Below, in pieces: positions 24,259-37,180 of a stretch of 64,000 bases of DNA. Source of the DNA: Capitulum mitella (Eukaryota > Arthropoda > Thecostraca > Pollicipedomorpha > Pollicipedidae); contig CP099849.1 of assembly GCA_030062745.1 (NCBI GenBank), positions 10,142,144 through 10,206,143 of the forward strand, written 5' to 3'. How positions within the stretch are numbered: position 1 is the first letter of the stretch; every line of letters begins with the position of its first letter. The notes beneath the pieces are model-generated. The model worked only from the letters and a program-made list of their open reading frames with translations. It made no database searches and had not been told where the DNA came from. A program made the position numbers and the translations under genes.

Positions 24259-25501
24259 TTAACCCGCACCCGACTGGCCGCCGGCGCCGATCACGCTCGA
24301 CTGGGAGGGGGCGGTGAATCGCCCCCTTCAAGTCACTAACGGCTGGTCGATAAAAATAAGCACACCGCTGGAAAGCTCGTGACGAGTAGAGCTCGAAACT
24401 GGTTCATTTTTAGTTCTGGATAATATGTAAGTCATTTACGTCCCAATATATCTTTTTTCACAACCGACTGCATGAAACCGTGAAGCGACCTGAATCTCAA
24501 AGGCTGTGATTAATTAAGTCTAGGTAAAGGCAGAATGAACAGGTGGCAGTCCGGAGATGCCGGTACATTCCTAATTTCTGTGATCTGTTCAATATTTACG
24601 AGTACGCCGAAATGTTGAGTTAAGACACGGCAATTTTCGCGCCGACTGCCGACGGGCTCCGTGGCTGAGAGCGGCATGAAATTAACGGAAACTAATTTTA
24701 GCCTTTCTTTATTTTCACGACATAAGCCTTCCATTGATATTTCTTTATCCGAGTGGTTCTTGTGATGGCTTCTTTCCCTACATTTTGGAAAAATTTAGTA
24801 GTTATCAATCTACACGACTAACGGAGCTTTATTCGCAATAGTCTATTTCCAAAACATGCCATTTTTTCAGCCTTTTTTAAACGCTTGGGTATTACTCACA
24901 GCTGTGCGAGCTAGTTCTGACATTTTCAACCCGTTCCGAGTAATTCATTGCCGATTTTGACGGCGGTGCATTTTGGCTCATGACAGTTATTCGTGACCTG
25001 ACCTCAGGTCAATGACTGGATGTCATTGATGGTGAATGGTGCAGACATCCATTCACCATTGATGGTGAATGGATGTCTGCATCATCTCACATGAAAAAAT
25101 GATACAAAAACCCTGTCAAATTCCGAAAAAAACGACGACAGGTGTTAAAAACTGACCTTATGTCAATGGCCCGGAAAATTTCGAAAAATATGAGACAGCA
25201 GGTTTGTTACACCTTCAAGATCTCTAATCCCTGTTTGTTGTGATATCATGTTTCCCGAAAAAGTAACATGGCGCCAAACTCTTCTGGACATAGGACCACT
25301 TGACCTGGCCTAGGTCAGACACCTAACTTGATCTGAGGCCAAAAATTGGACACAAGGTGTAAAATGATAAAGTAAAAGGTACACAGGGTTTCGTAGCGCT
25401 GCGTTCATTCGTTCTCTCGCAATTTTGGAAAAACCTCAGGGGGCGGTCAACTCCCCCAGTCGGGCGTGCATGGCGCCGACTCACAATTGAGCGTGGGTTA
25501 A
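24259..25501 (+). mobile_element. Family A TTAA element, full length (1.24 kb)
   Basis: Bounded by TTAACCCGCACCCGACTGG and GAGCGTGGGTTAA. It is collinear with the copies at 35636 and 55780. It contains a local palindrome (25041-25080) not found in the other copies. It shares its terminal TTAA (25498-25501) with the following family F element. Non-coding. Confidence 0.85.
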
Positions 25502-26772
25502 CCTGGCACCGCCTGGCGTGTTTTTGTACCCGCGACCGCCTGGGAGTATCAAAAAGGGCAACCCTCCTGTTATCTCAGGATCTAACCGCCAGATCTGAAC
25601 TGGTCTACCACCAATCGATAACCATGAGTCTTGCGATGCAGAAAATGATATGTAAGCCCTGGTCACATGACTGATGACGTCGCAGATCACGTAAAACGCG
25701 TAACACGACGTCGGAAGAACTGACACAGGTTCGTGCATCATATCATCGGCAATACTGGTCTTAAAAACTTCCACTGGGTATCAAACGAAAGAGCGCAATC
25801 GTTCGCATCAGAAACATGCCAAAACGTCAAAAAACGTCGGGTCAAGGTCAATGTACATCAGTTGAAATATTGCTCTTACTTTAGATGTCATAGATCGATA
25901 CTTATTTGCAGCCGTTTTGATCCACGCGATAAAAAGAACGAAACTGAAACTTTCTGATGATCAGTTTTGCATTCATCCATCATCATCACCATCCAATCAA
26001 GATCAGTCTAGGTCAGGTCAGATAAGGTTGCATTTCTCTTCCTGACGAAGAGTAACCACTACTCGCTGAGATTCTTAACTGCGTCAAGTACAGAACTGAA
26101 ATGACATCTCGTAGTTAAATCTACTCTCTCTGCTCTTTCTTGGGCCAAGATCAAGCCAGGTCAGGACAGGAAATCATTTTGTTTTTTTCTGACGAGGAAC
26201 AATAATTGCTCTCTGCTGCCACTGAACGGTCTTCCACAGGCAACGTCGCATTTCATTCCATTTTGACATCTACCTATGACACGACCTCGCGTTGAATTTG
26301 GTGAACCTCGCCAATAGGCGCAGATAGATTTGCTTGTTTGTGTTGCACGATGGGGAAGGTCAGCGTCATCCTCTTCTATCATCCACAATGTAAATCAGTC
26401 CAGTTGTCACCATGCATGTGACCTAACATGACCTCTAATGCTGACGTGTAACGCTTGTATATCTTTCCGGGGACCATGTCCTATGTAACTCCAAATAATA
26501 TATGCATTATGTTCGCGAATATTATCAAAAGAAGCCAAGCATGATCACCCCACCACCCGAATAGGCGAGAACATGCATGCACAGGTTCACTTATGATGTC
26601 ATATTTCCATGGCCTTACCTAGCAAGGAAATGATTGTGATGTCAAAAGATATAAAATTGATTGATAAACAGATACTGGAAGTTTGGATGGGCTGGCTCAG
26701 ACGGTTCAGAAGTTATCCACGAAAAACCGAGGGGGTGCCCAATTTGACATCCCCGGGCGGTGCGGGGCTAAA
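25498..26772 (+). mobile_element. Family F TTAA element
   Basis: It begins TTAACCTGGCACCGCCTGG and ends in the inverted counterpart GACATCCCCGGGCGGTG, with the terminal TTAA mutated to CTAA. It is collinear with 43056-44377 through GGCGTGTTTTTGTACC, TAGGTCAGGTCAGATAAGG and GCGAGAACATGCATGC. Non-coding, with many AGGTCA half-sites. Confidence 0.75.
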
Positions 26773-26989
26773 TGTAGGATTCCGAGATAGTGAATATTAC
26801 AGATCGCCCTTCTAAGACTTCAGGCAAAGGCCGGGTATAGCTGCATGCTACAGCTGAGCTAGTGCCTTTTAACAAGCAAAAACGCTGAATGGACAACAAT
26901 GTTTTAGTTATAGTGAGAGGTCCGGAAAGATGAACTGGTAGCTTACACGATGATAACTAAAGCGATGACGCCTCCTTAACGCATAAAAA

Positions 26990-27600
<611 letters not shown>

Positions 27601-28989
27601 AGGAGCACTTTCTTGAGCCGAGCTTTCAAGCTCATTGCTCGATCAGAGCCGTGAGCGTTGTGTAAACGCGCAACCATGTAGCATTCTGTGACGCAAGCCT
27701 TTCACCACTGGCAGCGACTCTGAACCCTAACGCTGACGACCTGACTGGTTCCTGGCGTCGACGACGCCAAAGTCTACACGTCGTGAACATTTTCCTCCCG
27801 CGTTATCGGCCGGTGTAGGTGAGAGAACGGTGGACGCAGCCGACTGCCGACGGTACGGCGTGCAGTTTGCGCTGAGAGAAGTCTGATCCGCACCGCCGGG
27901 AGAGGACAGCCGGCTCCGTGGTTCTGTTAGCGCTCATCCTACATCTTCAGTTCCTGGCGTACCGCTTTGTTGTCGGCCCATCCTGTCGGCAGTGGGTCGG
28001 AAGCTACTCTGGCTCTTTCTTTTGCTACCGCAAGCCTCACCGTCGGTCGCGTCGCGCCAATGCAACGTCATGCCTCGCGGCTGCCGCGACGTGAACAGTC
28101 CGGCCGTCCCACAAGATAAAGGGCGATGGCTCTGATGGTTCCGGGCGGATTTCGGCATGCCCGGTACAACTTATGCACCTGATTCCGACCACGGGCCACT
28201 GGCGCCACGCCGCGACGGCACAGCGCGGGATTGTCGGGACGGCGCACCGTTCAGCTACGAAAGAAACTAATCAAACCTCAGCCAAGGATTTCCCTGCAGC
28301 CAGTAAATCTGGCTTCGTATCAGCTCCACATCGCTGCTATTTTCAAGCTCCTGGTCTTGTCCCCACGACGTCGCAAAGGCAGTGGTCAGCCGTCCATTTT
28401 GTAGTGCTCTTGGTGAATTCCGTCGTGCGGAAAATTGGGAAGAAATGATTTCCCATGTGGTTGTCCCGTATGCCTCCGAATTATTACCGTCCTTAAGTTA
28501 GTGGGCATTTTTGTGGTTTTCGTACCCGTGTTTTCGCATTTGTCTGACTGGAAGATATCCAGCAAAACCACTGACTACGTGCCGTATGTCTAAAAATGTA
28601 TGTTAAATGTCTAAATGTAATGTAAGGAAACAAATGAGAACAAAACTATTGCTGGGTTTCACCCAGAAGCAAATGGAGGTTATCACAGTGTAAATAAGTT
28701 GTATAATTCAGGATAGGTTACGTGTGTTACAATCATTAAAATCATGCTGAAAAGGCATTTGTTTTTCCGGTATCATCCAAGAATAAAAATATGTGCAGCC
28801 CCATGAACGGAGGTCTAGGAGGTGTCTGAAGTGTCTAGACCCTCCTACGTCTCAAGAATTTTAACATGACGCGTAAAAATTGACTGCAATTCGGTGGTCT
28901 AAATAAATCTGATTGAGAGTCCCCAAATAATATTTGGAAACCTTGAGCCATGCTCCGCAAACATGCTCTGATATTAGCAGCCTATTCCG
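27601..28989. other. Unassigned intron DNA
   Basis: A GC-richer patch (27700-28450) has short ORFs on both strands without recognisable motifs. The rest is AT-rich. Confidence 0.45.
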
Positions 28990-29190
28990 CTGTGTTGGAC
29001 GGCAATCTAAGCACTATTCCGCAGCGGCGCAGCCAAAGGGGGAAGGCGGGGGCCCGCCCTCCCTAAAGTCCGCATTTTTTTGTGAAAATCATTGCACATC
29101 GTCTTCCCAGCAGGTGGTTTTCGTGTGATGTAAGTCCACAATGAGCTCAGCCCCTCCCCTTACGAAACTCCTTGCTGCGCCCCTGTTAGA
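28990..29190 (+). mobile_element. Family H short MITE, probably hAT-type
   Basis: About 190 bp, collinear with 48500-48690: GCGCAGCCAAAGGGGG at the left, ATTGCACATCGTCT in the middle and TGCTGCGCCCCTGTTAG at the right. The ends form an imperfect inverted repeat (GGCGCAGCCAA against TTGCTGCGCCCC). Ends of the type CAGGGGCGCAGCCA are common in hAT MITEs. It lies only about 130 bp downstream of the exon 1 donor. Confidence 0.6.
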
Positions 29191-29318
29191 CCGTCGTTCA
29201 GCTGCCACGCAGGGGGCGATTTAGGTGCCCTGTTCGACTGCCGTCTCTCAGAGACTGGACGCCAGGACCGACGGAGCTCTCCTCGGGCCGAGGAGTGGTC
29301 GGCACTGCGGCTGCTCAC

Positions 29319-29727
29319 CTGTGGCCGGCGTGTAGACGTTCAGGAAGAGACAGTCCTCGCTCTGGCGCTGCACGAGCGGAAGCAGCCGCAGCAGCCGCCG
29401 GTAGCGCCGCTCGGTCATGTGCAGCAGGGCGGCCGTGCGGTTGGCCAGCCGCGGCAGCCGCTGCGGACAGACGGGCCGGAACCGGGCGGCCGGCCTGACA
29501 CCCTGCCAGCGCGGCGGCGACGTCGGCGGCATGAAGCGGGTCGGCGGCGCCGCGAATGGCAGGCCCAGGAACGCCTCGACCGGCGCCAGGCCGGGCCCGG
29601 GCCGCAGCCGCAGGCCCTGCACGGCGCCGCGCCGGGTCTGCACCACGCGTGACGGCTCGGCTCGCTCCCGGCCGCCGGAGGCCGCCACCAGCGCCAGCAG
29701 CAGGACGGCCACCGTCGGCGACGACAT
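29319..29727 (-). CDS. Nlg: Neuroligin, coding exon 1 (signal peptide and N-terminal esterase-like domain)
   Basis: Neuroligins are postsynaptic type I membrane adhesion proteins with an extracellular cholinesterase-like domain that binds neurexin. The first in-frame ATG (29727-29725) has a G at -3 and opens a hydrophobic leader, MSSPTVAVLLLALVAASGG, which fits secretion. Mature sequence follows with the family signatures: a GAVQGL-type first strand near residue 37, then PFAAPPTRFMPP, RFRPVCPQRLP, NRTAALLHM (an N-glycosylation site) and QSEDCLFLNVYTP, whose two Cys form the first conserved loop. The exon is 409 nt (136 codons plus one base) and ends at CAG|GTGAG (donor 29318-29317), phase 1, matching exon 2. 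Codons are strongly G/C-ending. Carboxylesterase is the alternative, but the ALLHMTERRY...LLPL stretch is neuroligin-like and the missing catalytic Ser (exon 3) agrees. Recognition is by eye; the orthologue class is less certain than the family. Confidence 0.9.
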
Positions 29728-30130
29728 GGCCTCTCGCAGGTCACCGGCACGGGCGCATCGCCGCCGCTTGTCCACCGGCCGAGCAGACACCGCCAACGGC
29801 GGAGGTGGTGCGGCCCCGGGCCGGCTCGACGCGACGTCCTACGCGCGCGGGCCGGCACTGGCGCACCGGCCGGCCGCGCGGTTCCAGCGGCGGCCGCCAG
29901 AGGCGCTGCGGTCGCCGGTCCCGGCGCGGCGATATGGCGGGTAAGTTATGGCGGGTGTCGGCCGCGCGCCGCGGCAGGCGGGCAGGCGGTCGCGCGCTCT
30001 GGCCGGCCTGCGGGAGAAGAATGGTTCCGTTAACGGCGGCGGCGACTTATCCTGACGCTGTGCCGAGGATTTGGAGCAGTGCTCCGTGCCGGTGGCTTGA
30101 GCGCCACCAGAGGCGCGGAATGAGAAAGCT
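29728..30130 (-). promoter_or_regulatory. CpG-rich 5' flank of neuroligin (5' UTR and/or promoter)
   Basis: Directly upstream of the ATG the DNA is very rich in G, C and CpG up to about 30.1 kb, then drops to AT-rich sequence. No in-frame ATG precedes 29727 within the open frame. I see no convincing TATA box on the minus strand near the start, so a dispersed CpG-type promoter is possible. The transcription start and any upstream non-coding exon cannot be placed from sequence alone. Overlapping ORFs of 100-220 codons on both strands here are explained by the scarcity of stop codons in GC-rich DNA. Confidence 0.45.
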
Positions 30131-33100
30131 GCGATCAAGAGGCATGATGAAGAGATGGCATGCTTCCGTTTTACGATTTCTAGTGAAAATACTCCGGATG
30201 GGCATCTGGACGATCACATTTTTGCTGTGAAACAATGGATGTGTGGACTATGGGCAGTAAACTGACCGGCATACAGCTTCGTCAACTTCACCGTTTGCCC
30301 GGAATAATCCAGTTTTGGGTCAAGCAGGATCAACAGCGCGGCAGTTAATTGCGCCATTTGAGACGAGGAAAACGGAGCACAGGACAATTGCAAATATCGG
30401 AAACTAGCATAATATGTAAGAGTCCCATGCTGATTTCGACAGGAATGGTGTTGCAAATACACCGAAACTCTAATGTGACAGTAAACTTCACGAAACTTTC
30501 ATTGCCGGCAAATGCACCTGATGCACGTTATATGACGCAGAGCTTCAATCCTCTCATCACAGAGACAGACAGTGGTGTGCCATGCTTAAACGTTATATGC
30601 AAGCTGCTAATTCAGCAAGAAATTTTGTCAGGCGCACCTCATTACAGTCTGACACTGCTTTCTAATCGGGTGCAAGTCGCTTAAAACTGGAAAATTACTT
30701 AAATGTCCCGGTACGGAATTTGTTGGCCGTTACGTAACGTCAGCCAAAATTGTATTGCCCGATGGTGGATGGGCTGGGTTCTCATGCGTTGCGACAAAGC
30801 AATTTCCGGCTCTTCCCAGCATGCAATGGCCAGTATAAGACACGCATCACACACTAACGGCTATATTTGAATCCGAGTTACTATGTTGTAACCTGTAAGG
30901 ATTATCAAGCGGATGTTTTTGGACGCTGCATTTGTTTTGGTTGGCGGACATACGACCGCCATCCTGGACACGTCATCGTCCGGCGGGCGGTAAAGAATCC
31001 GAGCACCTCAGGGTCTTCCCGGCTGGCTCCTGATTTCGCCTCGGACCATGACATCTGACTGGGTCTTTTAATGGCGCCAGCGAGCTGTTTCAACTTCCGT
31101 GGCGCGGCGGCAGTTGGACCTGACTGCGGCAGAACGAGCGGCCGCGCCACATTCGCCGCTCGTGGGCGCGCCGCTCGCCGTGACAAGTTTCGCCGGCCGC
31201 TTCCGAACGCGCAATCATTTCTGGTTCATTGCCTTCGCTGGCGCCGGACGAAGTCCTTTTGTAAAACAGAGGCACGACGATAACAACTGAATGCCATTAG
31301 CTTTCCGACATAAAAAAGCTTGACGGTTGGGCTACCTTTCTGTAGACACCATGGCTCGCAATCTACTCCCTGGGAATCCGGTTGAAAGTAGAACGATATT
31401 AGAATGCGAAGTGCAGATTATCTCAGGGCTCCGTGTCCGGTTTTCGATGTGGGGAGGAACAGGTCTCCCTTGCTTTCTGTAATCTTGCCTGCTGTAAATA
31501 ACTAATTTCGCATCGGATTTTAGTTACTTTATGCTACGAATATGAACAAAGCAATATAATACCATGCTGTGAGAAGTTCTCTTCGAAAAATTGGGTTCAC
31601 AGTGCGCTAATAAAAGCTGTGTGGAGAGCATCCCCAGCTCCCTGCGGCCCTGAGCCTCCTTGTTGAACACACAAAGGACATTGCAGCGGTAGATTGTTCC
31701 GCAGTAGTAGTTGTAAAAGTGTGGAATACTGTACCGCAATGCTTGCGAACGACTGGTAGACTGTACCGCAATATTTTGGAATACGACTGTACCGCAGTAC
31801 ATGATGGTGAACACAATCCACAACGCGCGTATCGGGCAAGAATTATTCTGAAAGCAATGTGCTATAATTCAACGCTCGTCTGCAAAACAGCTCGTGGCTT
31901 TCAATGTGATGATCAGGACTGTTTTATTTACGCCTATGGACTGGGAGGCCCTAAAGTTTTAATCTTAAGGTGGCACAGCACCGATAAGAATACCTTGAGA
32001 CAATGGGTTTCGGATGAGGTATGAGAGGTATTTGTTTTACTCATGGATGCTTTATGCGACATGCCATGCCAGCCGCAAGCTGAAAGCTGCCAGCAGTTGG
32101 TTATCTTGTAACCTACGTAATGACGCCGTCTCTCTGGCTTATTGTTTTGGGGCTGCATCAAACTTTCTTGGGACCTGGAAGGATGTAACTCTCGAGCTTC
32201 ATGTTGCAGGCTTATCTCTGCTCCTTGCAGCCCAATAGAAAGAATATGAGCACGAGAAACGTAATGAGAGGTAAATATACAAACGTCAGAGAGAACAGAG
32301 CTAGGAATACAGGAATGAAATCGGCGGTTTTAGAGAAGGTAAGACTAAAACCTGCAACACCAGTTCCAGGTCGGCTGTCCAGACATGATGCAGAGAGCTG
32401 TTCATCTCGCAAATGAGACGGATCCTCGCGGCGTTTCGTCGGAGGCAAACGATAAGGGAACACTCCTGCTCCTCTGCATTATCAAGCACGCCAATCTGAT
32501 TTGTAGCTCTCTGGTAGGGCCGGGGCCGGAATTTCGGTTGCCCGCACGTAGCGGGTTCCAGGAAAGGGATAGCTATACAAGGTCGGAACAGAAAGCGAGA
32601 ACCCAAGGAGCCTAACATTTTGGCTTTGACGTGCACTAAGAGGAGCAAAGCTGACACATTTGGTGTGAACCAAAGGTAAGCTGTGTACATGAACATGGGT
32701 GGAGCATTGTGTTGAAAGTTGGCGCGGCAAAGGTAGGCCCGTTCAGTCCTAGATACCCAGTTTTCGCTCCCCCCATTATTTCTTCACCGTATTTAAGCAT
32801 TTCGTTTTCGATTTTGACGATAATAACTTAGTCACTTTGTTTTTTCGCCATTTACAGGATTTTTACCGCATCACTGTGTAAACTAGCACTGAAGAGTGCA
32901 ACGAAGTAAACGACACACACTGCACACCCACTGGAGTGGAGGGCTGCGTGATGACTGCTGTATGATGACTGCTGTATCTGTATATTTTTGCTGTGTGATT
33001 TACTTTTTTATTTTGTATTCCGCAATTTTGCGAAAAGGGTGACATTTGTTGTGCAGATGGTCCCATGCCACAACCAGTTTTGGAAACACTCGCTGTTAAA

Positions 33101-33398
33101 TGTTGAAATGGCATGCCACACCAACCTTTGGAGTTGGTGCGATGGAGTCGTGTGGCGGAGGCAACACCCTCTCCTCGGCATTCTCCACCCATGTACGTAA
33201 AGCAAAGACGTTGCCTGATTATCTAGTGGGTTGTGTTGGGATCGCACATGGACGAAAACGTACCGAACTATGGAGCTAAGAAATAATATGTTTTGGTGTT
33301 AGCTTGATATGGACGTTTTGTAAATACCTTTTCTGTCATGGTGTGTATTAGGAGACCTAACCCTGCATAACATGACTGGTATTAATTCAACTCTTTGT
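30131..33398. other. Unassigned DNA upstream of neuroligin
   Basis: No recognised gene on either strand. A small motif cluster (CTGTACCGCA at 31729, 31761 and 31787) and a GC-richer patch at 30960-31260 are visible. Short ORFs, the longest 131 codons (32301-32696, minus), show no family features. Confidence 0.5.
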
Positions 33399-34876
33399 TT
33401 AACACAAGCAATGAAAGGAGGGTCTTTCCCCCCCCCCACACCTGTTTTTCTTGAAAATCTCGAGAACGGGTCGGAGCTGGTCGCTGCTACTTCGTGAAAT
33501 TTATGGCAGTCGGATAACTCGTCGATTGACGCAGAAAAATCGAAAATCGGCCAGCAAATCTGAAGTTTCTAGCATCTGAAGTCAAGCAAACATAACGCAA
33601 ATAACGGTTATCGCTCACAAATGGGAACTTTGTGAAAAGACCAGTGTTCTACCTAAGATTACCTTTTGAACACAATCAGGCGACGTCATTCGGACGTAAG
33701 TGATAAATGTACCAAAGCCGAAGCGAGGGTCAACAAGGGCCAAGGTCATCGGAGATCAAGGTCAACCAGCTTGTAACCTGATCCAAATTTGCTTTCCAAC
33801 ATGCCGGTTTGTATGAAATATGCTTTCAAAGACCCTAATAAAAACATGCGTGCGTACACTAATACGCTGACATACACTAGCGTCAGTAAAGGTCAAGGTC
33901 ATCAAAGGTCAAGGTCAAATATCTTGCGACTTGGTAAAGATTTGCTCTGCGGCATATCGATTTGTTTGAAACATGCATTGAAGGACACGAACAAAAACAC
34001 GTGTGCGATCATGGATACGCATATATATGACAGGGTCAGTGCAGGTCAAGGTAATCAAAGGTCAACGGTGACTACTCTGTGACCTGGTCCAGACTTGCTT
34101 TGCAATATGTCGATTTGTATGACATATGCGTACAAAGACCTTATTAAAAACACGTTTGGCGCATTGATACACATAGGTACGCACATATATGCATATACAT
34201 ACATGTATATATCATTCTTACCTTTTACAGCGCTCAGACCGTGTAATTGGGATCGTTATAACGAAACAACTTTAGCGCAGACAGTTGACATAAAACGTAC
34301 TTTGGATGAAAACCTTCGTTCAAGGCCAATGACCTCGCTTCATTTCATTTGACCTTGTGGAGGTTACTAAACACTAGAAGTGATGAAACGTACCGATGTT
34401 GGCTACCTTCACTGAAAGTACGCTAAAAAATGCGTGTAGCGCCCTTATTTATATTCAAGCTATCCCGTGTTGCTCCAAATCCTATCTGCAAAAAATGAAA
34501 AAATGACAGCGAAGGTCAGTGGTCTGAAATGACCTCAACCTGAAATCCTCAGTCAAGACGTCAGATGAATGGAAATCATTGTATTCTACGTTTTGACGCT
34601 CAAACGAACACCCTTTACCTGTTTCGTTCGAAAAGTCGTATCAAATGGCCTGTACTCGCCGAGAATATGTCAAAGTTGACCTTTCGACCCCATTTGACCT
34701 TGTAAATATTGATCTAGGATCATGGAAATTGCATAAAACGTAAATCGTTATGGCACCACCCTGCCGTAAACTTCCATGTCTCTAGCTCTTTCGTCTTCTA
34801 AGATCGGAGTGGGGCACTTTTGTGCCCTCCTTCCAGTGCACGTTAGCGCAAAACCCTCTTCCTCTGCGCGTGTTAA
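33399..34876 (+). mobile_element. Family D TTAA element, second copy
   Basis: Bounded by TTAACACAAGC (33399) and GCGTGTTAA (34876, a TTAA shared with the next element). It is collinear with 12694-14121 through GAAAATCTCGAGAACGGGTC. It contains about 2.4 internal repeats of roughly 153 bp starting near 33783, 33937 and 34090, each with TCAAGGTCA-type half-sites. Non-coding. Confidence 0.7.
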
Positions 34877-36692
34877 CCCTATTAAATGCTCCTGCCCAGT
34901 ACGTGCGATTCCGTGCTGAGGGTGTGGGGAACATTCTGCCTCTTCCACCCCCAGCCCCTGCAATTTCGGGAACTGTTGATCCGATTTCGTAGAAAACGAC
35001 GTTCAATAGCTTTTGCCAAGATCTACGTTTCTAAACAAAGAGATGTTGGAAATTTTCAGAAAGAGAGGAGAGTGTGTCAGAATGACGGAATAGGTAAAGG
35101 TTAACTTATAAGAGCCTCCTGACCACATTTCGATTTTTTTTTCTTCTTCGTATGATTATATCGACAGTCAATAGATCTATCACACATGTGAGGAAAAAAT
35201 CGACTTTAGAAATTCATGAGAATGTTCAGGACACATGAAACATCACACACGTTTTTGGAAAGCGTTATTTCATTTTACGACAGATTTTGAGTCTGGCAAG
35301 CTTATTCGGATGCCGAAAACACCTTCCTATGCCTCACAGGCCATACTGTGTATATATGACAAATGCCCATACGCAGGTCTGCCTACCAGGAAAAGTTGTG
35401 TGACATACTACATGGTGAACGTTTTGAATACTGTTTGTATATTAGTTAAATTTACATTTTGAGAACATAAGGGCATAACGTTTTGACATGACAGAGTCAT
35501 AGGCGTAATCAGGGCATATAAAAGAGTGTTATTTTTCGGAAAATGTTAATTTTTTGTGCTGTATTCTGAATGTGGTGAAATTACGCGTGTCACCAAAACA
35601 TGTCCATGTGTCTCACAGGCCACATTATGTACGCATTAACCCGTCCCGACTGGGGGGGGGGCAATTCACTGCCCCCCTGAGATTTTTCTGGGATTGCGAG
35701 AGATTCAACAAACACAGAGTCACGAAACCTTGTGTACCTTTTGCTCCATCAATTTTACATCTCGTGTCAAAATTTTGACCTTAGGTCACGTCAGGTGCCT
35801 GACCTAGGTCAGGTTAAACAGACCTATGTCAAAAAAGTTTAGCGCCCTCTAACGTTTTCGCAAAATAAGATATCTCAGTAATACTTTCAGGGATTAGTGA
35901 TCGTGATCGATGCAACAAATCTGCTATCTCAGATTTTTTGGAATTTTCCGGGTTATTGGCCTAAGATCAAGCCCATCTTTAAGACCATAGGTGGGCATCG
36001 TTACTAAAAAATGTAACTTCGTGACTCGTTACTCCGTTACTCAAAAAAGCCAGTCCGTTACTCGTTACTCCGTTACTCTGCCTTACAGAGTAACGGAAGT
36101 TACCGTTACTCCGTTATTCCGCTACTTTTTTAAATGCAGTAAAAACCAAGCGAACGCGGGTTTTAAGTCTTTTATGCTGCTTTGTGGTTGTAAAAGGCAT
36201 TCCATACACAAAGGGAAGAAACAAAAAGCGCTTACCCAAAACACTCCGCTAGCTGCCCACTGCCCTCACCAGCCGTTGTAGAGTCGGCGGCGCCGGAGCA
36301 ACAGCCGCGGCGGGTATTCTACCACTGTGTTAGCCACAATGTTCAAACCAACGAATTCCTGTTCACTGCCCGCGGCGCCGACGGAGCGGGAACAACCGGC
36401 GCTGGAGCGGACGCATGCAAAATGCGACAAACAGCGGACATCTATCGACTGGGTTTCATCAACAATGCCTCTCGAAGTATCCGCCCTGAACATAATGGTC
36501 TCCGTTCAGAGCTCGTTTCGGTCTCGCGAACTTCTTGTTTTGTTTTGAAATTATGTGTGTGTATTAGTTTGTGTACGAACGCGTGCGTGGAGGTAAGATT
36601 CCTGATATCCCTGACGTTTTTTTTTAATACCAAACGACGAAGGACTCAAAAAAACATGACTGATGTGAATTTTATTATTGTGAAATAAAAGA

Positions 36693-37169
36693 TTAAAAAA
36701 GGTGCTTTAGTACCTCTTCAGCACCCTTGAAAAGACAAATTGGCTATAAAAACATGGTCATAAGTAAGATGCAACGGAGGATGTTAGCCGTTCACAAGTG
36801 GAACATTTTGGAGCGATGACGAGACCTGACCTGACCCCTGTGAAAGGCCAAAATTGATATCAATGAACTCGCTATTGTCTTACGGTTCAGTATATGTCGC
36901 TTAAGTTCAGCTTTTCAGGGGCAAGGTATTGTGTCTATTTACCTAATTCCAAGGACGTGTTTTGACCTTTCATGGCGTCTGGTGGCCTCAAAATTGACCT
37001 GAGGTCAAAACTCTTGAATGTTTTCGTCTCGGTTTCACAAAACCTTTCCGCCGGTGTTTTCCTTTTTTTCGTGCGATATATGGGAGCCGAGATCCTGGGA
37101 GGTGCGGAAATCCGCGCTCCCCCTCCGACCGGGCAAAGGGCATTCTGAGCCCGGCCGGAGACGGGTTAA
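36693..37169. repeat. Possible short TTAA element inside the hAT
   Basis: Sequence between TTAA at 36693 and GGGTTAA at 37169 contains GACCTGACCTGACC and ACCTGAGGTCA half-sites like the other TTAA families, and ends with GAGACGGGTTAA. No second copy in the window proves its limits. Confidence 0.3.
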
Positions 37170-37180
37170 AAACACTTCAT

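Noticed and set aside
29415..30230. Several 100-220-codon ORFs on both strands around neuroligin exon 1
   Set aside because: They overlap the real exon or the CpG-rich flank in other frames and lack any motif; GC-rich DNA has few stop codons.
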